Origin: Gemmatimonadaceae bacterium
GTDB lineage: Bacteria; Gemmatimonadota; Gemmatimonadetes; Gemmatimonadales; Gemmatimonadaceae
Length of the DNA stretch: 64,000 nucleotides
Assembly: GCA_947457545.1 (NCBI GenBank)
Contig: CANGXD010000002.1
Coordinates: 1 to 64,000, forward strand
Direction: 5' to 3'
Both the position numbers and the translations under genes were made by a program. Under the pieces are notes generated by a model, which did no database searches, was not told where the DNA came from, and worked only from the letters and a program-made list of their open reading frames with translations. Positions 1 through 9,442 of the stretch are shown piece after piece (the stretch's first letter is position 1; each line of letters begins with the position of its first letter).

Positions 1-2694
1 ACCGTGCGGCTCACCGCGCGCGGGCCGCTGGACAGCACCGCCGCGGCCACGCGCGATACCAGCGCGGTGTGGGCCATCGAGGGCGGCGGCGAAGTCGCCC
101 TCTCACAGCGCGAAGCGGCCGAACGTCCCGCCTTTGATCTGGTGGCGAGTGCGATGCTCGGACGTGATCGACTCGTCGTCGATTCCGCGCTCGGACGTTT
201 GGGGGGCGTATTGCTGGAAGCCCGTGGGGCGCTTGCGCGCGACTCGATGAGCGTCGATACGCTGCAGCTGTCGGTCCGTGCCGATTCGCTCGAGGCGGTC
301 GCGCGTCAGCTGCAACGCGTCGCCGACATGATGCAGTCGGTCGATTCGGCGACGGCGTCGTCGCTGCGCCAAGTGGCGGCCGATACCTTGCGCGGCGATG
401 CCTCGTTGTCCGGCTACCTCTACGGCAGCCTGCTCAAGGCCGACGCGACCGCCGCCTTGGGCGCCCGCGACCTGCAAATCGGCGCTATCAGAGTAGGCCG
501 CGTCTTCGGCTCTGCGCGGGCTACCGATGTTTTCCGTCGTCCCGCGTTCGCTGGAACGGCCAACGCAGACGCAGTAACCGGCGTCGGCGCCGTGCGTATT
601 CAGTCGGCGACGTTTGCCGTCGCGGAGGCGAGCCCCGACAGCGGGAAGCTCGTCCTCGATGTGAGCAGCGATACCGACGCCCACCTCGTGGCGCGTGGCG
701 GATACACGGCCAAGGGGAGCAACACGTCGGTGTTGCTCGATTCGCTGCGACTCAGCTACGACAGCGTGGTGTGGCGCAGTGCGGCCCCCATTGCCGTGGT
801 GAACGACAGCGCTGGGTTCTCCGTGCGCTCGTCAGAATTGCGCTCTTCTGCCGGGGGCGTGTTGGCGCTGCGTGCCAGCGTCCCACGAGCCGGTGTGGTC
901 AACGGCGAACTGCGCGTGGAGCGCTTTCCCTTTGGTGAGGTGAGCGCGCTGCTCGCCGGCACGCGGCCCGTTGCGGGGACCATCAGCGGCAAGGCCGACC
1001 TCGCCGGTACTCGCGCCGCTCCCCAAATCGGGTGGGATCTCGTCGCCGAATCCGTGGGCATCGAGGGTTTCCGCGCTCCGCCCATTACGAGCACCGGTCA
1101 GTACGCCAATCGGCGCCTGACGGCACAGGCGGTCATTCGCGATACGCTGGGAGGTACGCTACGCGCTGAGGGACAGGTCCCGGTGGACCTCACGATCGCG
1201 ACGGTGCCAAAGCGACTGCTGGCCGACGGGGTCGTGGGCGAGGTGCTGGTCGACTCGCTGCGGCTGGCGGCGCTCCCATTCACCCTCGATGGCATCACGC
1301 GCCTGCACGGCCTCATCGACGGTCGCCTCACGATTGGTGGTACTTTCGACCGTCCGACGGCGCAGGGGACCGTGCAGCTCGTCGATGCCGGCGCGCGCCT
1401 CGAGGAGTACGGCGTGCAACCCACCGATGGGCGAGCGGTGCTGCGCGCCGATGCGGATTCCCTGGTGTTGCAATCGTTCTATGTGCGCAGTGGCGGGGTC
1501 GGCGACAGCGTCGGTGCACAGGGCGTTCTGCGCTTCGCATCGGGTGAGACTCCGGCATCGGTCGATCTTCGTGTGTCGGCACGTGACTTCATCGTCTCGC
1601 GTCAGCGCGATGGCACCGATCTCGATCTCAGCGGGAACGTGCGCGTCGCGGGCCCCGTATCGCGCCCGGTGGTCAGCGGTACGGTGTTCGTGCCGCGCGC
1701 CAATCTCGTCATCGATCCGCTTGGTGCACGTACCGCGCTCGATCTCACCAGCAATGCCGCACGCGCCTTGCTGGGCGCGGATGAAGTGCCCGTCGCGGAA
1801 ACCGCGGCGCAGTCGCTGTCCAAGCTCGGCGCGTCTCTCACGGTTTCCAATGCGCGGCTCGAACTCGGCAACGATGTCTGGGTGCAAACGCCGGAAGCGC
1901 GCGTCAAACTGTCGGGTGGGCTCGACGTGACCGCAGCCGGCGACCTGCTGGCACTCGATGGCGAAATCCTCGCGAATCGCGGGCAGTATCGCCTCGAACT
2001 TGGCGTCGTCAATCGCAGCTTCAGTGTCGACTCGGGGCGAGTGCGCTTCTTCGGGAACAACGCAATCGCGCCAACCCTCGACATCACCGCCACCAACGTC
2101 GTGCGCGTGGCCGGCGGCTCTGAAGTGCCAGTGCGTGTGCACATTGGCGGCAACTACGACCAGCCCGTGCTCACGCTTTCCAGCAGCGATCCGCTGTACG
2201 CGAGCGCGCCGGAAAGCGAAATCATTTCGCTGCTCATCTTCGGCGCGCCCACCTTTGCGCTCGATGGGCAAAGCCAGAGCACCGTTCGCGCCGTCACGGG
2301 CGTGCTGTTGCCGTCCGTTGGTGGCCTGGTAGAAGGCGCGCTGCAGCGCTGGTTACCGGTGAACACCATTCAGGTCAGCACCGGTCGCGGTCAGGCCGAC
2401 GAGGCGGCGACGGGTACGTCGCTCATCGACAACCTGAATCTCAGTATCAGCGCCGGCAAGCAGATCGGCGAACGCACCTTCTTGCGCCTCAACACCGGTA
2501 TCTGCCGCGGTGCCTCACAGGCCACGTCGCGCAATAGCCCACTCTGGGGGGGCGTGGCCGCGGAGTATCGCATTGCCCGCAACTGGTGGGGGCAGGTGGG
2601 CGTCGATCAAGGTTCGGCCCCGTGCACCAGCACGACGAATGGGTTGCCGCGCGTGCAGTTCGGTTTCGACCTGTTCCGCGAGTGGATCTTCTAG
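1..2694 (+). CDS. TamB-like translocation/assembly module protein, C-terminal part (5' truncated by window)
   Basis: The frame is open to the left edge, so only the C-terminal ~897 residues are present. The visible protein is a long run of short beta-strand-rich segments with no membrane segment, as in the periplasmic beta-helix/taco fold of TamB/AsmA-family proteins. The last ~300 residues look like the conserved TamB C-terminal (DUF490) domain: strings such as GEILANRGQYRLELG and SEIISLLIFGAP followed by an amphipathic beta end finishing in FDLFREWIF. The family spans the periplasm and helps move phospholipid and outer-membrane proteins between membranes. Its TAG stop lies in the CTAG that also holds the stop of the convergent UbiB gene. 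The first ATG/GTG in the window is not a real start. Family assignment is good; exact cargo is unknown. Confidence 0.8.
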   Translation, partial: TVRLTARGPLDSTAAATRDTSAVWAIEGGGEVALSQREAAERPAFDLVASAMLGRDRLVVDSALGRLGGVLLEARGALARDSMSVDTLQLSVRADSLEAVARQLQRVADMMQSVDSATASSLRQVAADTLRGDASLSGYLYGSLLKADATAALGARDLQIGAIRVGRVFGSARATDVFRRPAFAGTANADAVTGVGAVRIQSATFAVAEASPDSGKLVLDVSSDTDAHLVARGGYTAKGSNTSVLLDSLRLSYDSVVWRSAAPIAVVNDSAGFSVRSSELRSSAGGVLALRASVPRAGVVNGELRVERFPFGEVSALLAGTRPVAGTISGKADLAGTRAAPQIGWDLVAESVGIEGFRAPPITSTGQYANRRLTAQAVIRDTLGGTLRAEGQVPVDLTIATVPKRLLADGVVGEVLVDSLRLAALPFTLDGITRLHGLIDGRLTIGGTFDRPTAQGTVQLVDAGARLEEYGVQPTDGRAVLRADADSLVLQSFYVRSGGVGDSVGAQGVLRFASGETPASVDLRVSARDFIVSRQRDGTDLDLSGNVRVAGPVSRPVVSGTVFVPRANLVIDPLGARTALDLTSNAARALLGADEVPVAETAAQSLSKLGASLTVSNARLELGNDVWVQTPEARVKLSGGLDVTAAGDLLALDGEILANRGQYRLELGVVNRSFSVDSGRVRFFGNNAIAPTLDITATNVVRVAGGSEVPVRVHIGGNYDQPVLTLSSSDPLYASAPESEIISLLIFGAPTFALDGQSQSTVRAVTGVLLPSVGGLVEGALQRWLPVNTIQVSTGRGQADEAATGTSLIDNLNLSISAGKQIGERTFLRLNTGICRGASQATSRNSPLWGGVAAEYRIARNWWGQVGVDQGSAPCTSTTNGLPRVQFGFDLFREWIF

Positions 2695-4127
2695 TCGGCG
2701 CGGGCCACGGCGCGTGACGGGAGAAACCGCCGCACCACCGTGAACGCCGTACCGGCCAGCGCACCCAGCGTGGCCGCAAAGGTCACCAGCGGTTCACGTG
2801 TACCATTGTCGCCCAGTAACGCCGCCAGTAGTTCGTTGCGCATGCGCAGCACCACCGGTGAGGCCACCTTGATGCTGTTGAAGTTGCGGTCGTAACGCGC
2901 ACCAACCCCTTCAATGAGCGCGGCGGTTCGCGCGAAGTACACCAGCTCGCCAGGCAGAATGATGGGCCAGTTGAACAGCTCACGCATGACGCGCTCGGCC
3001 ACCACTCGCGCCCTGTCGACGGTCGTCGCGTCGGTGTACGCAATATCGAGGAGCGCATCGACCAACGCCGTCATTGTTTCCGGCGGCGTGCCAGGCGCAA
3101 CCATGCCGAGGGCGAAGAAACCCTGCGCGGTACCCGCGGCATCTCTGCGGATGGCCGCAATGATCGTGTCGAACAGCGCCTTGCGCGTCGACACCGGCAC
3201 GTCGATCACCATGCCGAAGTCGAGCAGCACCAATCGTCCGCGACGATCCACCAGCAGATTGCCCGGGTGCGGATCGGCATGAAACACGCCATCGCGTAGC
3301 ATCATGCGCGCGTACGTCTCGATCAGCGTTTCCGCGAGCACCTGCGGCTTCACCAGCCCCTGCGCAATCTGCGCGTCGAGCTGATCAATACGCGTGCCCT
3401 CCACGAACTCGAGGACCAGCACCTCACGTCGGGTCAGGGCCGTCTCGACCTGCGGAATCTTGAGCCGTGGCTCGTCAGCAAAACGCTCGCGCATACGCAT
3501 GCACTGCATCGCCTCGCGTTCGAAATCCATTTCTTCGCGCACATGCCGGTCGAACTCGTCGAGCACGACGCGGAAGCCCAGCACATGCACGTGCGACCAG
3601 CGCGCGTACACGGCATTCACGATCGCGCGCGACAGCCGGATGTCACGGTCGACCACCGCCTCCACTCCCGGCCGCAGCACCTTCACCACGACGTCGCGTC
3701 CTTCGTAGCGCGCGCGATGCACCTGACCCAATGATCCTGCGGCAATGGGTTCGCGGTTGAGCGACTGCACGATCGTGTCGGGATGCGCGCCCCACGAGGC
3801 CACCAGCGTGCGTTCGACATCGCTCCACGCCACCGGTGGTACGCGATCGGTGAGCGTCCCCAGAGCCTGCAGATACGGCTCGGGAATGAGGTCGGCACGA
3901 CTGGCAAAGATCTGCGCCAGCTTCACGAAGGTGGGGCCCAGCGTCGCGACCTGGTGCACCACCTGGCGCGCCCGTCGTTCGTGAAACGCATAGGAGCGCG
4001 GCATGGGTGTCCCCCACCACAGCCAACGGCGTTTGTCGCGAAAGAGCGACACCACGATGGGCACCAGCCGCCACAGAATCACCCACAGGCGCGGCAATTC
4101 CTTCCAGGGGACACCGGTCTTCGTCAT
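2691..4127 (-). CDS. UbiB/ABC1/ADCK-family atypical protein kinase
   Basis: 478 residues. The ubiquinone-biosynthesis UbiB/ABC1 kinase-like fold is recognisable from an Ala/Gly-rich nucleotide loop (AAGSLGQVH), a catalytic VVKVLRPGV lysine region, LEFVEG, the HADPHPGN catalytic loop and LLDFGMV for the metal-binding DFG. The N-terminal family motif KxGQ reads KLAQ here (GPTFVKLAQ), a glycine-to-alanine change. The C-terminus has a hydrophobic stretch consistent with membrane association. UbiB proteins are ATPases needed for isoprenoid quinone synthesis or handling; which quinone is used here cannot be told. The start at 4127 is chosen because its ATG overlaps the stop of the upstream dehydrogenase gene (ATGA); a longer reading to 4307 would run far into that gene. 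Likely co-transcribed with the dehydrogenase. Confidence 0.85.
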   Translation of the reverse strand: MTKTGVPWKELPRLWVILWRLVPIVVSLFRDKRRWLWWGTPMPRSYAFHERRARQVVHQVATLGPTFVKLAQIFASRADLIPEPYLQALGTLTDRVPPVAWSDVERTLVASWGAHPDTIVQSLNREPIAAGSLGQVHRARYEGRDVVVKVLRPGVEAVVDRDIRLSRAIVNAVYARWSHVHVLGFRVVLDEFDRHVREEMDFEREAMQCMRMRERFADEPRLKIPQVETALTRREVLVLEFVEGTRIDQLDAQIAQGLVKPQVLAETLIETYARMMLRDGVFHADPHPGNLLVDRRGRLVLLDFGMVIDVPVSTRKALFDTIIAAIRRDAAGTAQGFFALGMVAPGTPPETMTALVDALLDIAYTDATTVDRARVVAERVMRELFNWPIILPGELVYFARTAALIEGVGARYDRNFNSIKVASPVVLRMRNELLAALLGDNGTREPLVTFAATLGALAGTAFTVVRRFLPSRAVARAD

Positions 4128-5044
4128 GCGCGGCCCAACGCCGTCGCGACGAGCGCATCGGCAGGCACGTGCGCCAACTCGGCCGACTGCGTCCACAACG
4201 CTTCCGCCATCTCGCCATTGCGTGCCAGTCGCGATGGCGTCTTTCGCGCACGTTTCACCCAATACGCGCCAGGGTGCGCGGCGCTCTCGGGGGCGTGTGA
4301 CAGCCACACCAGCGTGTCCGCCCCTTGGTCGGGGGTCACCGACACCACATCCATCAGCCCGCGAAGCAGGCGGCCCACGCGGCCGTTGTTGGTGGCAAAG
4401 CGTGTGCTCACCACACCGGGGTGCATCGCCTGTACCACGATCCGCGCCGGATCGAGCCGTCGCGCCAAGGCGTTCGTAAACCAGATGTTGAAGAGCTTCG
4501 AGTTGGCATACGCCCGCCAGCCACCAAAGCCGCCCGTCAGTTGCAGGTCATCCAGATCGGGGCGCGCATTCTCGTGCGCACGGCTGGAGACATTGACGAT
4601 ACGCGCCGGCCCCCGGAGCGTGGCCGCCGCCGCGAGTGCGGGGAGCAGGTGCAGCGTCAGCGTGAAGTAACTGAGATGGTTGAGCGCAAAGGTCTGCTCG
4701 AACCCATCGCTCGTCACCTGCCGCTCGAGAAACATCGCCCCGGCGTTGTTGGCCAGCACGTCAATCACGGGATGTGACGCCAGGAGCCGCGTAGCCAGAT
4801 CGCGTACTTCCTCCTGGCGCGAGAGATCCGCGATTTCCCACGTAATGTCCCGACGCCCGCTGTCACCCATGATCGCCTGCGCCGCTGCACGGGTCTTGGC
4901 TTCGTTGCGCCCGACCATCACGACCGTCGCTCCGGCGGCGGCGTACTGGCGCACCGCCGCGCGGCCAATGCCGTCGCTGGCGCCGGTGACGACCACCGTC
5001 TTGCCGTGAAGAGGAGCGGGGGAAGCGGACTGGATATCGGACAT
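4124..5044 (-). CDS. short-chain dehydrogenase/reductase (retinol-dehydrogenase-like)
   Basis: 306 residues from the ATG giving MSDIQSASPAP. The Rossmann NAD(P) loop TGASDGIG is at residues 20-27, NNAGA follows, then NVSSRA for the catalytic serine and YANSK for the catalytic Tyr-Lys pair, so all classical SDR residues are present. The asparagine of the tetrad (NNAG) is intact. The substrate is unknown; the C-terminal half most resembles retinol dehydrogenase/WW-oxidoreductase-type SDRs that act on hydrophobic alcohols or ketones. An upstream in-frame start at 5128 would add about 28 basic residues with no domain content. The stop overlaps the UbiB start by 4 bp, suggesting translational coupling. 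Confidence 0.85.
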   Translation of the reverse strand: MSDIQSASPAPLHGKTVVVTGASDGIGRAAVRQYAAAGATVVMVGRNEAKTRAAAQAIMGDSGRRDITWEIADLSRQEEVRDLATRLLASHPVIDVLANNAGAMFLERQVTSDGFEQTFALNHLSYFTLTLHLLPALAAAATLRGPARIVNVSSRAHENARPDLDDLQLTGGFGGWRAYANSKLFNIWFTNALARRLDPARIVVQAMHPGVVSTRFATNNGRVGRLLRGLMDVVSVTPDQGADTLVWLSHAPESAAHPGAYWVKRARKTPSRLARNGEMAEALWTQSAELAHVPADALVATALGRA

Positions 5045-5178
5045 GGGTCTAGCAGAAAGACGGGTACGGCGCAAACGGGATACGGTAACGCGCAAAGGGA
5101 GCGCCAACGTCAGCGCTCCCATCTGCAACCCCTATCTCATCGGATCGGTTCGCGGAATTTTGTCCGCGACCAGCGTGG

Positions 5179-5868
5179 TCAGTTCGCGACCGCAGTAATC
5201 GTGACAGGGCCAACGGTGCCCGACGAGGCCGTGGCGGTCTGCAGCCCCGTCTGCGGGCCGAGGGTCCAGCGGACCGCCACTTCACCCAGCGCATTGGTGA
5301 CCGCGGACTGGGGCGAGAGGCTCCCGCCGCCAGACGTGACGATGAGCGCGACCGTCTGCCCGGGAATGGGCATGTTGTTCGCCCCCGTCACCCGGAGCAC
5401 CAGCTGTACCGGCAACGCGGCGTTCGCCCTGGCGGTCTGGTTGTTCCCCTGCGCGAGGGTGATGTCCGACGGGAGAATGCCGAGGGCGCCCAGAGTGATC
5501 GGCTCGACTCCCGGGGCACTCCCCACGACGGTCTGCACCTGCTGGCCTGCGCCAAGCGTCCACCGCGCCTTCACCTCGCCGTTCGCATCACTCTTCGCGG
5601 TGGCGGGGTCCACCGAGCCACCCCCGGCCAGCACATTGAAGCTCACCGGGATGTTGGCGATCGGCGCTCCGTCGGCCGCGTAGACGCGGAGCACGATGGG
5701 CGTCGGCAGCAACGTCCCGGCGGGGGCCTGCTGCAGATGCCCCTGCACGATCGACAATCGCGACGCTGCGGGCGCCTCGACAGTCTTCGTGCATCCCGGG
5801 AACGCCAGCAGCGTCGGGATGGCCGTGAACAGGACAGCGAGCAGATGTGTTGGTCTGGCGGAACGCAT
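5179..5868 (-). CDS. exported protein with Ig-like (Big-type) repeats, probable lipoprotein
   Basis: 229 residues. The N-terminus is MRSARPTHLLAVLFTAIPTLL followed by AFPGC, a plausible though non-ideal lipobox, so a lipid anchor at that cysteine is likely but not certain. The mature part contains two consecutive ~90-residue repeats of bacterial Ig-like type, each with the pattern VxLRVxxAxxxPIxxxxVxFxVxxGGGS and ending in GEVxxRWTLG. Such domains usually decorate surface or periplasmic proteins and mediate adhesion or protein contacts. No catalytic residues are visible. The gene is 134 bp from the SDR gene on the same strand and divergent from deoC. The ATG at 5868 is preferred over a TTG two codons upstream. 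Confidence 0.7.
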   Translation of the reverse strand: MRSARPTHLLAVLFTAIPTLLAFPGCTKTVEAPAASRLSIVQGHLQQAPAGTLLPTPIVLRVYAADGAPIANIPVSFNVLAGGGSVDPATAKSDANGEVKARWTLGAGQQVQTVVGSAPGVEPITLGALGILPSDITLAQGNNQTARANAALPVQLVLRVTGANNMPIPGQTVALIVTSGGGSLSPQSAVTNALGEVAVRWTLGPQTGLQTATASSGTVGPVTITAVAN

Positions 5869-5928
5869 GGGCAAGTCGGTCAGGGTACTCCTCTCCGCTG
5901 AAGGGTATCGGCAGGGTAGTGGGCCGAG

Positions 5929-5959
5929 TTGAGCGCCAGTGTCGTCGCTCGCCTAGATT
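5929..5959 (+). promoter_or_regulatory. candidate promoter of deoC
   Basis: TTGAGC at 5929-5934 and TAGATT at 5954-5959 with a 19-bp spacer. A sigma70-type start would fall only ~3 nt before the deoC ATG at 5969, so the mRNA would be almost leaderless. Read by eye only. Confidence 0.35.
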
Positions 5960-5968
5960 GAGGGGGCT

Positions 5969-7018
5969 ATGACTGTCACTCCACTGCATGCGCCCCGGCC
6001 GTCCCGTTCGGCGGACTCGGCTGCGCCAGACACCGTTCGCTGGCCGTCGGGGCTCGCCCCCGAGGCCCACCCCGCCCGCAATCCCGGGACTGCCCTCGAC
6101 CTGAGTGTGGTCCGCGGGATTCGCGTGAACCGCAGCGCGGTGGAGCGCCGGGTGGGGACGCTGCCGGGACGTCGTACGGTCAAGAAGGAGTGGCAGGCCG
6201 CCTGGCTGTTGCGGGCCATCAGCTGCATGGACCTCACGACGCTCGCCGGTGACGACACTGCCGGCAACGTGAAGCGCCTCTGCGCCAAGGCGGCGCATCC
6301 GCTCAAGCCGGAACTGGTGTCGGCCCTCGGCATTGCCGACCTCCACCTGACGACGGGCGCGGTGTGCGTGTACCACCAGTTCGTCGCCACCGCCGTGGAG
6401 GCCCTGCACGGCACCGGCATACCGGTCGCCGCCGTCAGCACCGGGTTTCCGGCCGGCCTCTCGCCCTTTGAACAACGCCTCGCCGAAATCCACGCCAGCG
6501 TCGCCGCCGGCGCCACGGAAATCGATATCGTCATCACGCGCGGCCACGTGCTCACCGGAAACTGGAGCGCCCTCTACGACGAAGTACGCGCCTTCCGGGA
6601 CGCCTGTGGGCACGCGCACATGAAGACCATTCTCGGCGTCGGCGAACTCGCCACGCTCACGAACGTGGCGCGCGCCAGCATGGTGGCCATGATGGCCGGC
6701 TCCGATTTCATCAAGACGAGCACGGGCAAGGAATCGTCGAACGCGACCCTGCCGGTGGGGCTCGTCATGACCCGCATGATTCGCGACTATGGCGAGCGAA
6801 CCGGTCACGAGGTCGGCTTCAAGCCCGCGGGTAGTATCCGTACGGCCAAGCAGGCGGTGGACTGGCTCATCCTCATGAAGGAAGAGCTGGGCGATCGCTG
6901 GCTGCGTCCGCATCTGTTCCGCTTCGGAGCGAGCGGTCTGCTCACCGACGTCGAACGACAGCTCGAACATTTCGTAACGGGTCGCTATGCCGCGGCCCAC
7001 CGTCAACCCATGGTCTGA
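5969..7018 (+). CDS. deoC: deoxyribose-phosphate aldolase
   Basis: 349 residues, with ~90 extra N-terminal residues compared with the ~250-residue bacterial enzymes. It cleaves 2-deoxyribose 5-phosphate to glyceraldehyde 3-phosphate and acetaldehyde in the cytoplasm. The Schiff-base lysine is K249 in FIKTSTG, the second active-site lysine is K285 in GFKPAGSIRT, and EIDIVITRG carries the conserved acid. The core starts near MDLTTLAGDD. The gene is 12 bp upstream of the two-domain aldehyde dehydrogenase, which could oxidise the acetaldehyde released, and the pair is probably transcribed together. Confidence 0.93.
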   Translation: MTVTPLHAPRPSRSADSAAPDTVRWPSGLAPEAHPARNPGTALDLSVVRGIRVNRSAVERRVGTLPGRRTVKKEWQAAWLLRAISCMDLTTLAGDDTAGNVKRLCAKAAHPLKPELVSALGIADLHLTTGAVCVYHQFVATAVEALHGTGIPVAAVSTGFPAGLSPFEQRLAEIHASVAAGATEIDIVITRGHVLTGNWSALYDEVRAFRDACGHAHMKTILGVGELATLTNVARASMVAMMAGSDFIKTSTGKESSNATLPVGLVMTRMIRDYGERTGHEVGFKPAGSIRTAKQAVDWLILMKEELGDRWLRPHLFRFGASGLLTDVERQLEHFVTGRYAAAHRQPMV

Positions 7019-7030
7019 GGAGACGCTCGC

Positions 7031-9442
7031 ATGTCTACGACTACGCCTCCCGCCAAGCCCACGGTGCGCGACCTGTACGATGCCATGAGCTACGGTCCTG
7101 CGCCTGAAGGCGACGCGCCGGTTCGTGAATGGATTGCGCGACATCATGGCCGTTTTGGGCACTACATCAACGGCGCCTGGGTCACCGGCAGCGAACATGT
7201 TGAAGTGCTCGAACCGGCCACCGGAAAGCCGTTGGCTGCCATGGCCCAGGGAACTGCCGCGGATGTCGATGCGGCGGTTGCCGCTGCGCGCGCTGCGCTC
7301 CCAGCCTGGCAGGCGCTCGACGATCACGCGCGGGCTCGCTGGCTGTACGCCATTGCGCGCGGCGTGCAGAAGCACGCACGTGCCTTCTCTGTGCTCGAGA
7401 CGCTCGACAACGGCAAGCCCATTCGCGAAACGCGGGACATCGACATTCCGCTCGTGGCGCGCCACTTCTACCATCACGCCGGGTGGGCCCAGCTGCTGAG
7501 CAGCGAGTTCCCCGGGTACCATGCGTACGGCGTGGTAGGGCAGGTCATTCCGTGGAACTTCCCGCTGCTCATGCTGGCGTGGAAGGTCGCGCCAGCCTTG
7601 GCTGCGGGAAACACGGTCGTACTCAAGCCGGCCGAGTACACGCCGCTGACGGCCATCCGCTTTGCGGAACTGCTGCACGATATCGGTTTGCCCAAGGGCG
7701 TGTTCAATCTCGTCACGGGCGACGGGAGTACCGGCGCGGCGCTGGTACAGCACGAGGACGTCGACAAGATCGCGTTCACCGGCAGCACCGAGGTGGGGCG
7801 CGCTATTCGCGTGGCAACGGCTGGTACGGGCAAGGGGCTCTCACTCGAACTGGGTGGCAAGAGTCCGTTCATCGTGTTCGAAGATGCCGACCTCGATAGC
7901 GTTGTCGAAGGCGTCGTCGATGCCATCTGGTTCAACCAGGGGCAAGTGTGCTGTGCCGGCTCTCGGCTGCTGGTTCAGGAAGGCGTCGCTGACGCGCTCT
8001 ATGCCAAGCTGCGCGAGCGCATGGAGCGGTTGCGCGTCGGCTCGCCACTCGACAAGTCGGTGGACATGGGCGCCATCGTGGCTCCGGTACAGCTCGACCG
8101 CATTCGCCAGCTCTGCCAGCAGGGCATCGACGAAGGCGCCAGCTGCTGGCAGCCTACGTGGGCGCAACCGACGGACGGGTGGTTTCATCCGCCCACGCTC
8201 TTCACGAACGTTGCGCCCAGCGCGACCATCGCACAGGTCGAAATTTTCGGCCCCGTCCTGGTCAGCATGACTTTCCGCACGCCGGAAGAAGCGGTCGCGC
8301 TCGCCAACAACACCCCATTCGGCCTGGCGGCGAGCGTCTGGAGCGAGAACATCAACCTCGCCCTCGACATCGCCCCCAAGCTGCGTTGCGGTGTCGTGTG
8401 GGTGAACAGCACCAATCTCTTCGACGCCTCGGTTGGCTTCGGCGGCTATCGCGAGTCGGGCTTCGGACGCGAAGGTGGTCGTGAAGGGATGTGGGAGTAT
8501 CTCAAGCCCGCGCGCGCGCACGAAGCGGCACCGCTTCCGGTCATCGATGCGACGCTGCCGGGGGCACCCGACGCGCGTGAGGACGCGCCCGACATGCCCG
8601 CGATCGATCGCACCGCCAAGATGTTCATCGGCGGCAAGCAGGCGCGTCCCGACTCGGGATACAGCATGACTGTGCGCGCCCTCGACGGTCGCGTCGTCGG
8701 CGAGGTGGGCGAGGGGAGCCGCAAGGATATCCGCAATGCGGTCGAAGCCGCGCACGCCGCAAGCGGCTGGGCAAAAATGAGCGGGCATCAGCGCGCGCAG
8801 ATTCTCTACTACCTGGCGGAAAATCTCTCGGCGCGAAGCGAGGAGTTTGCCGCGCGTATCGTGAGCATGACGGGCGATGAGATCGGGGCGGGCCACTCCG
8901 AGGTGGACGCGACGATCTCGCGCCTGTTCACCTACGCGGCGTGGGCCGACAAGCACGACGGCGCGGTCCACGATGTGCCGTTACGCGGCGTGGCACTCGC
9001 CATGCACGAGCCTATCGGCGTGGTTGGCGTCGCCTGTCCCGACCCATATCCGCTGCTGGGTCTGGTTTCGCTCATCGCGCCCCTCATCGCGACCGGGAAC
9101 CGGGTCGTCGCCATCCCCTCCGTTCGCTTTCCCCTATCTGGAACCGACCTTTACAGCGTACTCGAAACGTCCGACCTTCCTGCCGGCGTCATCAATATCG
9201 TGACGGGACCCCGGGAGTCGCTCGTCAGTACGTTGTCACAGCATGATGATGTCGATGCAGTGTGGTATTTTGGAACGCAGGCCGGTGCAGTAACGGTGGA
9301 AAAGGCGTCCGCGGCGAATCTCAAGCGCACGTGGACGGAATGGACCGGTCGCGAATGGTTGGACCCACGCGTCGGCGAAGGGCGGGAATTCCTTCGCAAG
9401 GCGGTGCAGGTCAAGAACATCTGGATCCCCTACGGTGAATGA
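7031..9442 (+). CDS. two-domain aldehyde dehydrogenase, ALDH16 type
   Basis: 803 residues, about 1.6 times a normal ALDH. Residues ~1-500 form a complete ALDH: IPWNFPLLM, the NAD loop FTGSTEVG, the general base in LELGGKSP (~residue 273) and the nucleophile in FNQGQVCCAG (~306). After a linker (~510-530) a second ALDH-like Rossmann domain runs to the end. It keeps structure-like segments (VACPDPYPLLG, NIVTGPRESL) but has no catalytic cysteine motif. This architecture matches the ALDH16 family, in which the second domain is degenerate; bacterial members keep the active cysteine, as here. The neighbouring deoC suggests oxidation of deoxyribose-derived acetaldehyde. The stop overlaps the next gene start by 4 bp. 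Confidence 0.88.
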   Translation: MSTTTPPAKPTVRDLYDAMSYGPAPEGDAPVREWIARHHGRFGHYINGAWVTGSEHVEVLEPATGKPLAAMAQGTAADVDAAVAAARAALPAWQALDDHARARWLYAIARGVQKHARAFSVLETLDNGKPIRETRDIDIPLVARHFYHHAGWAQLLSSEFPGYHAYGVVGQVIPWNFPLLMLAWKVAPALAAGNTVVLKPAEYTPLTAIRFAELLHDIGLPKGVFNLVTGDGSTGAALVQHEDVDKIAFTGSTEVGRAIRVATAGTGKGLSLELGGKSPFIVFEDADLDSVVEGVVDAIWFNQGQVCCAGSRLLVQEGVADALYAKLRERMERLRVGSPLDKSVDMGAIVAPVQLDRIRQLCQQGIDEGASCWQPTWAQPTDGWFHPPTLFTNVAPSATIAQVEIFGPVLVSMTFRTPEEAVALANNTPFGLAASVWSENINLALDIAPKLRCGVVWVNSTNLFDASVGFGGYRESGFGREGGREGMWEYLKPARAHEAAPLPVIDATLPGAPDAREDAPDMPAIDRTAKMFIGGKQARPDSGYSMTVRALDGRVVGEVGEGSRKDIRNAVEAAHAASGWAKMSGHQRAQILYYLAENLSARSEEFAARIVSMTGDEIGAGHSEVDATISRLFTYAAWADKHDGAVHDVPLRGVALAMHEPIGVVGVACPDPYPLLGLVSLIAPLIATGNRVVAIPSVRFPLSGTDLYSVLETSDLPAGVINIVTGPRESLVSTLSQHDDVDAVWYFGTQAGAVTVEKASAANLKRTWTEWTGREWLDPRVGEGREFLRKAVQVKNIWIPYGE

